64,000 nucleotides of DNA from JACDER01 sp963717765. Lineage in GTDB: Bacteria; Actinomycetota; Thermoleophilia; Gaiellales; Gaiellaceae. Shown piece by piece: positions 16,612 through 24,747 of this stretch (position 1 is its first letter; each line of letters starts with the position of its first letter). Location: assembly GCA_963717765.1 (NCBI GenBank), contig CAVQWX010000007.1:248001-312000 (forward strand). Reading direction: 5' to 3'. The translations under genes and the position numbers were made by a program. The notes under the pieces were generated by a model. The model did no database searches, was not told the origin of the DNA, and was given only the letters and a program-made list of their open reading frames with translations.

Positions 16612-17415
16612 TCAGCGCACGCCGGCGCGCACCCGATAGCCGAAGAGGAAGGGCACGGTCCGGGTGCCGAGGACCCTCCGGGCCACCTCCTCGAGCTCGG
16701 CCACGCGCAGCTCCTTCTCGAGCTCCGGGTCGTCGAGCGCGGCCGGCAGGCCGAGGCTGTAGGCGAAGCCGACGACCCGGTCCGCATTCCCCTCCTCGAT
16801 CGAGTGCAACAGGATCTCGCGGCAGAAGCGGAAGAGCCCGCTCTCCCGGATGCGCTGAAGGTGGCTGCTCTTGTCCCAGCGGTCGCCGCCGCGCTGGATC
16901 CCGCGGTTCCGCCGCATCTCGCCCCGGCGCCACTGGTACGCGTCGTAGGCCTCGTCCACCTCGGGATCGATCACGGGCGGCCAGTCGTAGTCGTAGGCCG
17001 CGAACACGCCGCCCGGCCGCAACACGCGCGCGGCCTCGGCGAAGGTCGGCTGTGGATCCATCCAGTGGAGCGACTGCGAACAGGTGACGATGTCGGCGAC
17101 CCCGTCCTCGAGGCCGGTCGCCTGTGCAAACGCCTCGCGGTACTCGACGCCGGGGGCTTCGGCGGCCGCGGCGAGCATCGCCGGGTTCGGCTCCACGCCG
17201 ACGATGCGGTCGGCGCTGCCACTCCACGCACGGGTGGACAGGCCCGTGCCGCAGCCGAGATCGACGACGAGCGCCGGCCGCTCGACCCGTGCATAGCGGC
17301 AGAGGGTCTCGAGCAGCGCGTCGGGCGGGCGGGGCCGGTGCCGGTCATATCCCTCCGCGAAGCCGGCCTGCTCGTAGCCGGAGGAGTCGATCAGCTTCCG
17401 GGAGAAATCGGTCAA
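16612..17415 (-). CDS. Class I SAM-dependent methyltransferase
   Basis: About 267 aa if TTG 17415 (TTGA overlap with the cyclase-fusion stop) is used; GTG 17439 would add 8 residues. The Rossmann-type SAM site is LVVDLGCGTGLSTRAW, with the acidic strand-2 residue in IVGVEPNPAML, and HWMDPQPTFAEAARVLRPGGVFAAYDY as motif III/IV. This is the Methyltransf_11 layout of small-molecule methyltransferases. The C-terminal ~100 residues are specific to the protein. It is translationally coupled to the upstream hydrolase-cyclase gene. Confidence 0.82.
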   Translation of the reverse strand: MTDFSRKLIDSSGYEQAGFAEGYDRHRPRPPDALLETLCRYARVERPALVVDLGCGTGLSTRAWSGSADRIVGVEPNPAMLAAAAEAPGVEYREAFAQATGLEDGVADIVTCSQSLHWMDPQPTFAEAARVLRPGGVFAAYDYDWPPVIDPEVDEAYDAYQWRRGEMRRNRGIQRGGDRWDKSSHLQRIRESGLFRFCREILLHSIEEGNADRVVGFAYSLGLPAALDDPELEKELRVAELEEVARRVLGTRTVPFLFGYRVRAGVR

Positions 17416-18737
17416 TGACGGACGGCGAAGAGCTCCCACTCACCGGGGACGCCTTTCAACCGACAGGCGCCGCGGTCGTCGAACTCCAGCCCGGAGCCGG
17501 CCACAAGGTCCTTGACCGTCCGCGACACGAGCACCTCGCCGGCCGCCGCCTCGCCGACTACCCGTGCGCCGATGTGCACGGCCAGACCCGCCACCTTGCC
17601 GTCTGCGAGCTCGCATTCGCCGGTGTGGAGCCCCGCCCGCACGGTGAGTCCGTGCTCCGTGCCCGAGGAGACGACGGCGCGAGCACAGGCAATCGCGCGC
17701 GCCGGCCCGTCGAACGTCGCAAGGAAGCCGTCTCCGGCCGTGTCCACCTCTTCGCCGCGGAAGTGCACCAGCTCCCGTCGAACGGCGTTGCGGTGCTCCG
17801 TCAGGACGTTCCGCCACCTCCGGTCACCGAGCGTCGCGGCCTGCTGGGTCGACCCGACGATGTCGGTGAAGAGGACGGTCGCCAGCACTCGATCCGGTAC
17901 GGCAGGAGCCTCCGGCGATGCGAGGAAGCGTTCCACCTCGTCCGCGACCTCATCCCCGACGTACGGCGCCATGTCGCGGCCCGGGACGGCGACGAGTCGC
18001 GCGTTGGGGAGCGTCTTCACAAGCAGTTCGGCCTCCCCGGCAAGGTTTTGCGTGAAGAGCGCCTTTGTCTCTATGTCCTGCCGATACATGACGAGCGACG
18101 GCGCGCGGACCGTCGGGAGGATGTCATGAATGTCCGCGTCGGCAAAGGTCCGCAGAAACTCGAGCGCCGAACCCGGGCTGGAGCTGACGCGCATTCCTTT
18201 GGCCATCCACTGCCTGAAGGCGGAGTCGTTCGTGAAAGACGGATAGTTCGCCTCGAGGATGTAGTCGACCCACTCCTCGCTGCCCCACCTCTCGGAGATC
18301 ATCCGGAGGAAGTCTCGCTTGTCCCCCTCGCTGCCGGGGAACCGGACGCGCGCATTCCACAGGATCAAGGCGGAGCTACGTTCCGGATACGTCGCCGCGA
18401 AGAGGGCGCACATCTGGGCTCCCTGCCCCGCGCCGAGCAGTGCCGCCTGGTCGGACCCCACCGCGTCGAGCACGGCGCGCACGTCGTCCATCTGAGCCTC
18501 GAGCGTGAGCGACGCGCGCGGTCGGTCCGAGATTCCGGTTCCTCTCTTGTCGAGGAGGATCAGGCGTGAGAACGACGCGAGCCGCTCATAGAAGGTGACA
18601 ACGATCGGCTGTTCCCAGCTGATCGCGATGCTGAGATTGAGCGGAATGTAGACGAGGTCGATTGGGCCGGTGCCCACGACCTGGTATGCGATTGAAACGC
18701 CGCCGGTGCGGACGTACTCGGTAGGCGGTGGCTCCAT
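17412..18737 (-). CDS. Alpha/beta hydrolase - class III adenylate/guanylate cyclase fusion
   Basis: 441 aa from ATG 18737. Residues ~1-270 form an alpha/beta hydrolase fold (VSIAYQVVGTGPIDLVYIP, LLDKRGTGISDRP), but the nucleophile elbow reads LLGAGQGAQM, with Gly in place of the usual catalytic Ser, so the domain is probably a sensor rather than an enzyme. Residues ~275-441 form a class III cyclase: VLFTDIVGSTQQAATLGD with the first metal Asp, and VDTAGDGFLATFDGPARAI with the second. This fusion is known in mycobacteria and other actinobacteria. It presumably makes cAMP in response to a ligand or lipid. The stop overlaps the methyltransferase start. Confidence 0.87.
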   Translation of the reverse strand: MEPPPTEYVRTGGVSIAYQVVGTGPIDLVYIPLNLSIAISWEQPIVVTFYERLASFSRLILLDKRGTGISDRPRASLTLEAQMDDVRAVLDAVGSDQAALLGAGQGAQMCALFAATYPERSSALILWNARVRFPGSEGDKRDFLRMISERWGSEEWVDYILEANYPSFTNDSAFRQWMAKGMRVSSSPGSALEFLRTFADADIHDILPTVRAPSLVMYRQDIETKALFTQNLAGEAELLVKTLPNARLVAVPGRDMAPYVGDEVADEVERFLASPEAPAVPDRVLATVLFTDIVGSTQQAATLGDRRWRNVLTEHRNAVRRELVHFRGEEVDTAGDGFLATFDGPARAIACARAVVSSGTEHGLTVRAGLHTGECELADGKVAGLAVHIGARVVGEAAAGEVLVSRTVKDLVAGSGLEFDDRGACRLKGVPGEWELFAVRH

Positions 18738-18767
18738 TTCCCCGCAGACGATGGTAAAGCTTCGTGC

Positions 18768-18962
18768 GTGGAGATCGAGCTGAAGCCTGAGCCGGGGCCG
18801 AAGGAACGCGAGGCGATCGAGCTCGCGCTGCAGCGGATCATGGCCAGGGGAAGCCTGCCGCCCGCGTACACGAGCGCCTGGCGCCAGGCGGGAGTCCGCG
18901 CTGCAGTCGAAAATCAGGCGGCGGCGCGGCCGCGCAAGAGCTTCGGCGCGACGCGCGCGTAG
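18768..18962 (+). CDS. Small protein, possible acyl-CoA carboxylase epsilon-like subunit
   Basis: 64 aa from GTG 18768. It starts IELKPEPGPKEREAIELAL, a charged N-terminal stretch leading into an amphipathic helix, and continues SLPPAYTSAWRQAGVR. Actinobacterial ACC epsilon subunits are proteins of this size, with a helix beginning E-x-x-A-L and a downstream W-R/A segment, which is the basis of the suggestion. The biotin carboxylase gene lies 0.5 kb downstream on the same strand. The last 49 nt overlap the convergent pgsA, which is unusual. Similarity is weak by eye, so the assignment is tentative. Confidence 0.5.
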   Translation: MEIELKPEPGPKEREAIELALQRIMARGSLPPAYTSAWRQAGVRAAVENQAAARPRKSFGATRA

Positions 18963-19456
18963 TCCAGGCCCGACACCCACGTCAGCACGACGGCCACGAG
19001 CAGCGCCCACCAGGCCGCGTGCTGCGTCCACGCTCCCGCGGCCGCAAAGCCCCCGATCGCCGCCGCGAGCGCCTGCGACCAGGTCTTCAGCTTCCCCAGG
19101 TCGCGCGCATGCATCACCACGCCACGCTCGATTGCGGCCAGCCGCAGACCCGAGACGAGGAACTCGCGGGCCACGATCGCCGCGACCATCCATCCGGGAA
19201 AGACGCCCTGGTCGATGAGGACGACGAGCACGGAGATGACGAGGATCTTGTCCGCCACCGGGTCGAGCAGCGAGCCGAGCTGGGACGTCCTCCCGTACCG
19301 CCGCGCAACGCGTCCGTCGAACCAGTCGGTCGTCATCGCGAGCACGAAGAGCGCCGTCGCCCAGTAGTTGTGGCCGTGGAAGTCCACCGCATAGAGGAGG
19401 ACGACGAACGGCACCGCCGCGATGCGCGCTAGCGTGAGCTGGTCGGCAAAGGACAT
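18914..19456 (-). CDS. pgsA: CDP-diacylglycerol-glycerol-3-phosphate 3-phosphatidyltransferase
   Basis: 180 aa from ATG 19456; a longer start would cross the divergent accA-like gene. The CDP-alcohol phosphatidyltransferase signature is complete: TDWFDGRVARRYGRTSQLGS followed by LLDPVADK, i.e. D-G-x2-A-R-x8-G-x3-D-x3-D. About five membrane segments follow. It makes phosphatidylglycerol phosphate at the membrane. The start MSFADQLTLARI matches the family N-terminus. A TATTCT box (minus strand, forward 19466-19471) ends 9 nt before the ATG, indicating near-leaderless transcription from the 22-bp divergent gap. Confidence 0.9.
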   Translation of the reverse strand: MSFADQLTLARIAAVPFVVLLYAVDFHGHNYWATALFVLAMTTDWFDGRVARRYGRTSQLGSLLDPVADKILVISVLVVLIDQGVFPGWMVAAIVAREFLVSGLRLAAIERGVVMHARDLGKLKTWSQALAAAIGGFAAAGAWTQHAAWWALLVAVVLTWVSGLDYARVAPKLLRGRAAA

Positions 19457-19478
19457 TTCGTAGAGAGAATACGTCCGC

Positions 19479-21245
19479 ATGCCGCCGTTTTCGAAAGTCC
19501 TGGTCGCCAACCGCGGCGAGATCGCGATCCGCGTGTTCCGCACCCTGCGCGAGCTGGGGATCGGCACCGTCGCGGTCTATTCCGAGGCCGATCGCGGCTC
19601 GCTGCACGTCGAGTATGCGGACGAGGCGTTCTTGGTCGGACCGCCGCCCGCGGCGGAGAGCTACCTGCGCACAAACCGCATCCTCGAGACGGCACACCGT
19701 GCCGGCGCGGAAGCGATCCACCCCGGCTACGGCTTCCTCGCCGAGAACGCGGCGTTCGCGCGCGCGTGCGCGGAAGCGGGCATCGTCTGGGTCGGGCCGC
19801 CGCCGGCGGCGATCGAAGCCATGGGGTCGAAGGTGGAGGCGCGGGAGCGGATGAAGGCGGCAGGCGTGCCGATCATCCCCGGGACGACGGAGCCGGTCGA
19901 GACCGCTGAGGAGACTCGCGCGCTGGCCGAAGAGATCGGCTACCCCCTCGCGATCAAGGCGGCGGCCGGCGGCGGCGGGAAGGGCCTCAAGGTGGCGCGA
20001 TCGCCAGACGAGGTCGAGCGTGCCTTCGCCTCGGCACGGCGCGAGGGCGAGGCGTACTTCGCCGACCCGACCGTGTACGTGGAGCGGTTCCTCGAGGATC
20101 CACGGCACGTCGAGGTGCAGGTCGTCGCGGACGCGCACGGGAATGTCGTCCACCTCGGCGAGCGCGACTGCACGATCCAGCGGCGCCACCAGAAGCTGGT
20201 CGAGGAGACGCCGTCGCCGGCGGTCTCCCCCGAGCTGCGCGAGCGGATCGGCGCGATTGCCGTGGATGCCGCGCGCGCCGTCGGCTACCGCAGCGCCGGG
20301 ACGATCGAGGGGCTCCTCTCTCGCGAGGGCGAGTACTTCTTCCTCGAGATGAACACGCGCATCCAGGTCGAGCATCCCGTGACGGAGCTCGTCACCGGCT
20401 TCGACCTCGTCCGCGAGCAGGTGCTCATCGCCGCGGGCGAGCCGCTCTCGTTCCGTCAAGAGGACGTCCGTTTCGAGGGGCACGCGATCGAGTGCCGCAT
20501 CAACGCCGAGGACGCGTCCGCCGGCTTCCTCCCGGCTCCCGGCCTGATCTCGTCCTACCGCGAGCCTGCCGGCCCCGGCGTGCGTGTCGACTCGGGCGTG
20601 GCCGAGGGATCCGAGGTCTCCGGCACCTACGACCCGCTGATCGCCAAGGTGATCGTCCACGGTCTCGACCGCGAGCACGCGCGCAGGCGGATGCTGCGCG
20701 CCCTCGAGGAGTACGTGATCGAGGGGCCGAAGACGCTGATCGGCTTCCACCGCGCGCTTCTCTCGCACCAGTGCTTCGTCGACGGGGAGACGTGCTTCGG
20801 CCTGGTCGAGTCGGAGCTGCTTGCGCGGCAGGCGGAGGAGCTCGAGCCGGCGCGTTCGCCGGCGACCGCGAACGGGCGCGCAGACGCGCGCGTCTCGCTG
20901 GTCGAGCTGGACGGCCGCCGCTACGAGGTGCGCGTGCTCGTCCCCGAGCCGCAGTACAAGGAGCTCGTCAGGCGTCGCCGCGAGCGAGGGCACGGTGGGC
21001 ATGGGGGACACGCGCGCGACGCCGTCACCAGCCCCATGCAGGGGACGGTGCTGGCCGTCGAGGTCGCGGACGGCGACGAGGTCGAGGCCGGACAGGTGAT
21101 CTGCATCGTCGAGGCGATGAAGATGGAGAACGAGATCAGTGCTCACCGCGACGGCGTGGTCTCGGAGCTGTCGGTCGCGCCGGGCCAGGCGGTCAGCGCC
21201 GGGCAGGTCATCTGCGTCGTCACGCAGGATGACGACGACTCGTAG
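19479..21245 (+). CDS. accA: Acyl-CoA carboxylase alpha subunit (biotin carboxylase + BCCP)
   Basis: 588 aa. Residues 1-445 are biotin carboxylase: VANRGEIAIRVFR, HPGYGFLAEN, the ATP-grasp glycine loop KAAAGGGGKGLK, ERDCTIQRRHQK and EMNTRIQVEHPVTE. Residues ~515-585 are a biotinyl domain with the biotin-accepting lysine in EAMKMENE. A histidine/glycine-rich linker GHGGHGGHA separates them. The fusion of BC and BCCP is the actinobacterial AccA/PccA design. It supplies carboxybiotin to a separate carboxyltransferase such as the one at 12716. The gene symbol follows actinobacterial usage. It heads an operon with the Suc/Fer-like and kinase-like genes. Confidence 0.94.
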   Translation: MPPFSKVLVANRGEIAIRVFRTLRELGIGTVAVYSEADRGSLHVEYADEAFLVGPPPAAESYLRTNRILETAHRAGAEAIHPGYGFLAENAAFARACAEAGIVWVGPPPAAIEAMGSKVEARERMKAAGVPIIPGTTEPVETAEETRALAEEIGYPLAIKAAAGGGGKGLKVARSPDEVERAFASARREGEAYFADPTVYVERFLEDPRHVEVQVVADAHGNVVHLGERDCTIQRRHQKLVEETPSPAVSPELRERIGAIAVDAARAVGYRSAGTIEGLLSREGEYFFLEMNTRIQVEHPVTELVTGFDLVREQVLIAAGEPLSFRQEDVRFEGHAIECRINAEDASAGFLPAPGLISSYREPAGPGVRVDSGVAEGSEVSGTYDPLIAKVIVHGLDREHARRRMLRALEEYVIEGPKTLIGFHRALLSHQCFVDGETCFGLVESELLARQAEELEPARSPATANGRADARVSLVELDGRRYEVRVLVPEPQYKELVRRRRERGHGGHGGHARDAVTSPMQGTVLAVEVADGDEVEAGQVICIVEAMKMENEISAHRDGVVSELSVAPGQAVSAGQVICVVTQDDDDS

Positions 21246-22083
21246 GCCCCTCTGCGCGGAGGTCTCGGCCGGCCTCGGCGAGCCGCTCGGCGCGACGGCA
21301 AGTCGCGTCGACAACTGGATCCTGCTCGAGTACCGCGGCGTCTGGGGCCCCGAGCCGCTCCAGGGCAGCATGCTCGACCCTTCCGTCAAGGCGCACCTGG
21401 CCGAGCAGCTCTCTCGCCCGCGCTCGAAGCTGCTCTTCATCCGCCGGCCGCGCCAGGAGCGGCACGGCGTCGTGTGTTATACGGCTACGACCGTCGAAGG
21501 CGAGCAGAGCCTTCACCGCCTCGACCTCGAGGTGCACGAGGAGCTCGTCGGCCTCGACCTCTTCGGAGCCGACCGCGGGCAGAAGGTGGGCGAGCCCCTG
21601 TTCGCCGTTTGCACGCACGGCAAGCGCGACCCCTGTTGCGCGAAGTTCGGCCGCCCGCTGTACGACGCGCTGCGCGACCAGTCCGACCCCGAATGGGTCT
21701 GGCAATGCACGCACGTCGGCGGCGACCGCTTCGCCGGCAACCTCGTCTGCTTGCCCGAAGGCCTGTACTTCGGGCGCGTTGGGCTCGGTGATGTCGCTCC
21801 GCTGCTCGACCACTACCTCGCCGGTCGGATCTACCTCGACTGCTACCGCGGCCGCGCCGCGTATTCGATGCGGGTTCAGGCGGCCGAGCGCGCAGTACGA
21901 GAGCGCACCGGACTCACCGGATTCGAGGACGTTCAGCTCATCGGTGAGCTCGGCTCAGTCGTAACGTTCCAGGCGGCCGGCGAGATTCACGAGCTCGAGC
22001 TGACGCCCGTCGTCGGTGAGCCGATGTTCCTCACGTGCGATTCGGAAGAGATGAAGCGACCAGTTCACTACGTCGTGGCGTGA
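21229..22083 (+). CDS. Sucrase/ferredoxin-like family protein (thioredoxin-fold, Fe-S candidate)
   Basis: 284 aa from ATG 21229, overlapping the carboxylase by 17 nt in another frame. The C-terminal half contains FAVCTHGKRDPCCAKFGRPLY and WQCTHVGGDRFAGNLVCLP, the Cys/His-rich signatures of the Suc/Fer-like family, in which two thioredoxin-like folds may hold a [2Fe-2S] centre using Cys and His ligands. An alternative reading is a redox-regulated protein without a cluster. The biochemical role of the family is poorly defined. The stop overlaps the next start (GTGA), so it is co-translated with the P-loop kinase. Confidence 0.78.
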   Translation: MTTTRRPLCAEVSAGLGEPLGATASRVDNWILLEYRGVWGPEPLQGSMLDPSVKAHLAEQLSRPRSKLLFIRRPRQERHGVVCYTATTVEGEQSLHRLDLEVHEELVGLDLFGADRGQKVGEPLFAVCTHGKRDPCCAKFGRPLYDALRDQSDPEWVWQCTHVGGDRFAGNLVCLPEGLYFGRVGLGDVAPLLDHYLAGRIYLDCYRGRAAYSMRVQAAERAVRERTGLTGFEDVQLIGELGSVVTFQAAGEIHELELTPVVGEPMFLTCDSEEMKRPVHYVVA

Positions 22084-22574
22084 ACCGCGTCGTCGTCCTC
22101 GGTGCGGGCGGCGCGGGCAAGACGGAGCTCGCCAACGGGCTCGCCGCCCGCACCGGACTTCCGGTCGTCCACCTCGACACGCTCTTCTGGAAGCCCGGAT
22201 GGCAGCCGGGGCCGCGCGAGGACTTCCGGGCGGCCGTGGACGAGGCGGTCGAGGGCGAGCGCTGGATCATCGACGGCAACTTCCTGAGCGCCGGCGACGC
22301 GCGCTTCGAGCGGGCGGACACGGCGATCTTCCTCGACCTGCCGCGCACGACCTGTATCGCGCGCGTGCTCCGCCGGGCGGTCCGCGACCGACGCAGCCGC
22401 CGGCCCGACCTGCCCGAGGGCTGCCGCGAAGGCTTCGACTGGGACTTCCTCAAATGGATCTGGAACTTCGGGCGGGACGACCGCCCGCGCATCCTCGAGA
22501 CGCTCGGGCGCTTCCGCGGCGACGTCGTGCAGTTGCGCTCGGCCGCAGAGGTTCGGAGCTACCTGGCCCCGTAG
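22080..22574 (+). CDS. P-loop adenylate kinase-like / FlaR-type NTPase
   Basis: 164 aa from GTG 22080. The Walker A motif is VVVLGAGGAGKTELA at the very N-terminus; HLDTLFWKPGW and WIIDGNFL follow, the pattern of proteins annotated as DNA topology modulation protein FlaR or adenylate kinase-like ATPases. FLDLPRTTCIARVLRRAVRDR is the lid/Arg-rich segment. The nucleotide or substrate phosphorylated is unknown. The 3' end overlaps the convergent JmjC gene by 16 nt. Confidence 0.75.
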   Translation: MNRVVVLGAGGAGKTELANGLAARTGLPVVHLDTLFWKPGWQPGPREDFRAAVDEAVEGERWIIDGNFLSAGDARFERADTAIFLDLPRTTCIARVLRRAVRDRRSRRPDLPEGCREGFDWDFLKWIWNFGRDDRPRILETLGRFRGDVVQLRSAAEVRSYLAP

Positions 22575-23733
22575 GGCGTCGAGAGCTGAAGAAAGCCTTC
22601 GCGGACGAGGCGGCGCACGAGCACCAGCCGGCCTTCCTCGTCGAGATCGCCCGGCAGGTCGGCCGCGGTGAACTCGGCATCGGCCGACGCGAGGAACTCG
22701 ACGTCCTCTTCCACGTGTGCGGGGAAGGTGATCGTCTTCCCTTCGAACGAGAGCTCGGGAAACGAGAGCTCGAAGATCGTGGTGCGGCGTCGCGCCAGCC
22801 GCGTCGTCGACGCTCAGCTCGTCCAGTGCCCGCAGCTGCGAGAGCTGGCCTTCGCGCACCGGGCGGCGCGATTTCACGAACCGCCGGCGCTTGCGGGCGG
22901 CGACGTCCGCCGGCGCGAGCCGCTCAGCGAGGGCGGCGAGCAGGTCGTCCCGCATCTCACCGTTTGCCGGCACCGACCGCCGGAAACCCACGTCTGTCGC
23001 GCACTCCTCGAGCGCCGCCCTGGCCGCGTCGAGCCACGTGTAGACCTTGACCCCGATTGTCAGGTGGAGCGACTCGGAATCGGTCGTGAGCGCGTCGTGC
23101 AGCCAGCCGCGCGGGAGGTACATCGTGTCCCCCGGCTCGAGCACGCAGTCCTCCACCGGCGGCCCGGGCTCGCCGTGCTTCGCCTTCGAGTACTTCTGGT
23201 CCTGGAGAGGCAGCTCGACCACCGGCTCGTACACGCGCCAGTGCTTCTTGCCCGCGATCTGGAGGACGAAGACGTCGTGCGTGTCGTGGTGGACGGCGAG
23301 CCCCTGCGCCGAGCGTGGCGTGAAGTACGCGTTCGCCTGCACCGGCTCGCCCAGGGCGGCTTCCAGCTCGCGGCAGAAATGGGCGATCGGGCCCCAGTTG
23401 TGGTGCAGGGCCTGGAGGACGAGCGTCGCCCCGTCCTCGAACTCGGCCAGGACGCGGTCGACGTCGATCGTCCCGCTGAACGGGACCGGGCTCCAGCCGA
23501 GGTCGACCGTGTACGAGGAGGGCTCGAGCACCGCGCCCTCACGGACGAGCCGGAACGCGGGGAAGCGGATCGCGCTCGAGCAGATCAGCCGCTCGACGTC
23601 CTCGGGCGAGAGCAGGTCGCCGAAGCGAGCCGGCTCCTCCCGGTGGACGACGAGCGGCTTCTGCTCCCAGTAGCCGGCGAGGAAGTCTTGCGCCTCGACC
23701 GGCTCGACGCAGCGCGCGAGTGCGTTGGCGCTA
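22559..23733 (-). CDS. JmjC/cupin-4 protein hydroxylase, frame-disrupted
   Basis: About 385 codons. The JmjC double-stranded beta-helix is clear: AYFTPRSAQGLAVHHDTHDVF (H-x-D iron ligands), HWRVYEP, GDTMYLPRGWLHDA (distal His region), then a winged-helix tail. Relatives are 2-oxoglutarate oxygenases such as RoxA, which hydroxylate ribosomal-protein residues. Two anomalies occur. Near 22797-22803 the frame shifts by one base; reading on in the next frame restores the expected ending ITFPAHVEEDVEFLASADA to TAG 22559. Upstream, conserved N-terminal sequence (FLAGYWEQKPLVVHR) has no ATG/GTG/TTG in frame. Either sequencing indels or recoding explain this. It lies directly downstream of an Asp-rich peptide gene. 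Confidence 0.75.
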
Positions 23734-23898
23734 CGTGTCCGTGCCGTCGGAGTCGGAATCGGTGCCGTCGGTATCGCTGTCGGACGAGTCGGTCTCGTCG
23801 TCCTGGTCGGCGTCGGTGACCGAGAACCGTGAGCGTGTGTCGCCCGGCGTGCTGGTCAGGATTTCGTCGTCCGTCAAGGTGGTGCGTTTCTCCTCCAC
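23731..23898 (-). CDS. 55-residue Asp-rich small peptide upstream of JmjC oxygenase (possible modified-peptide precursor)
   Basis: GTG 23898 to TAG 23731. The N-terminal ~28 residues are mixed (MEEKRTTLTDDEILTSTPGD), and the C-terminal half is almost only Asp, Ser, Thr, Gly: D-S-D-T-D-G-T-D-S-D-S-D-G-T-D. Fifteen of 55 residues are Asp. An AAGGGGG ribosome-binding site lies upstream and a TAGACT -10 box at 23935-23930, so it looks like a real gene. It ends exactly where the JmjC reading frame begins. Leader-plus-repetitive-core composition beside an oxygenase resembles a RiPP precursor; alternatively it is the frameshifted acidic N-terminus of the JmjC protein. Confidence 0.6.
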   Translation of the reverse strand: MEEKRTTLTDDEILTSTPGDTRSRFSVTDADQDDETDSSDSDTDGTDSDSDGTDT

Positions 23899-23900
23899 TG

Positions 23901-23935
23901 CGAAAGCCCCCTTTCGGTCGTGTGGCGCGAGTCTA
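23901..23935 (-). promoter_or_regulatory. Promoter and RBS hairpin of the Asp-rich peptide gene
   Basis: Minus strand: TAGACT (23935-23930) is the -10; the transcript then carries CGAAAG-GGGG-CTTTCG (23916-23901), a 6-bp hairpin whose loop is the G-rich ribosome-binding site, 2 nt before the GTG start. Sequestering the RBS in a hairpin could tune translation. Basis: sequence inspection. Confidence 0.4.
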
Positions 23936-23947
23936 GCGGCGTCGCAT

Positions 23948-24340
23948 CTACCAGAGAGTGACCGGCCTCGGGTGGCCGTGGCCGCGAAGCTGCCGGTCCT
24001 TCGTCACCAGCCGCAGGCCATGCTCGATGGCGGTTGCGTAGATCAGCCGGTCAGCGGGGTCGCCCGGAAACGAAACGGGCAGCGAGACCGCCGTGTCGGC
24101 AATCGCCGGTGTGAGCGGAAGCGTCCGTACCTGGACGGCGAGCTGCTCGAGCCACGAACGGACGGGAATCGAGAGAACGATTCTCTCGTGCTGCGCCAGC
24201 CATGCGAGCTCGAACCACGAGATCGCTGCCACGGCCAGCTCGCTCGCTCCGCCCAAAGCCTTCGCGGCGGCACGGCTGACGCGGTGGGGCTCGGCCGACC
24301 ACCACTGGATGACGTGCGTGTCGAGCAAGACTGCGGTCAC
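23948..24340 (-). CDS. vapC: VapC-type PIN domain toxin
   Basis: 130 aa from GTG 24340. AVLLDTHVIQWW gives the first catalytic Asp, ISWFELAWL the conserved Glu, and FPGDPADRLIYATAIEHGLRLVTKDRQL the remaining acidic residues of a PIN RNase. The start overlaps the antitoxin stop (GTGA), the standard coupling for type II toxin-antitoxin operons. VapC proteins cleave tRNA or rRNA; the target cannot be predicted. Confidence 0.9.
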   Translation of the reverse strand: MTAVLLDTHVIQWWSAEPHRVSRAAAKALGGASELAVAAISWFELAWLAQHERIVLSIPVRSWLEQLAVQVRTLPLTPAIADTAVSLPVSFPGDPADRLIYATAIEHGLRLVTKDRQLRGHGHPRPVTLW

Positions 24341-24564
24341 GGCAGGTTCCAGGACAGGCCGGTGGAGAACAGCTCTTCGTCGTCCACCGCCGTCACGGCG
24401 ACGCCGGCCATGCTGTCCTTCAGCGCGTTCGCACCCGTTGCAGGGACAAGGCGCGCCACCGTGCGGCCGTGCTTCGTGATCTCGACTGCCTCGCCGTCGA
24501 CGATCTCGTCGAGTAGCGAGAGAATCGTCGCCTTCGCCTCCGTAGCGGTCACTTTTTTGGTCAT
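24337..24564 (-). CDS. vapB: Phd/YefM-type antitoxin (VapB)
   Basis: 75 aa from ATG 24564. VTATEAKATILSLLDEIVDGE and VEITKHGRTVARLVP are the Phd/YefM N-terminal DNA-binding motifs; the C-terminal tail (ELFSTGLSWNLP) would wrap the toxin. It precedes and overlaps vapC by 4 nt. It should neutralise the toxin and repress the operon. The ATG lies beside an AT-rich TATGGTCACTATACC stretch, probably the operator/promoter. Confidence 0.88.
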   Translation of the reverse strand: MTKKVTATEAKATILSLLDEIVDGEAVEITKHGRTVARLVPATGANALKDSMAGVAVTAVDDEELFSTGLSWNLP

Positions 24565-24747
24565 ATGGTCACTATACCGGTCAGAAGGCCGCCATCCGCC
24601 GTCCGCGCCAACGAGCGCAAACGCCGCCTCCCGGTCGCCGGCCGGCTCGGCCGCAGCCGCGGGCGGAGCGGAGCCTGGTCGGGGTCGTCGAACCTCGTTT
24701 TCCTGCCGCGCGGCGAAGCCAGCTCGAGGAGGAAGCGCTCGAGCGGG

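Noticed and set aside
17412..21440. A 1342-codon minus-strand frame that seems to continue the cyclase fusion upstream
   Set aside because: Upstream of ATG 18737 the translation is arginine/leucine-rich antisense of the biotin carboxylase and pgsA; the hydrolase fold starts at 18737.
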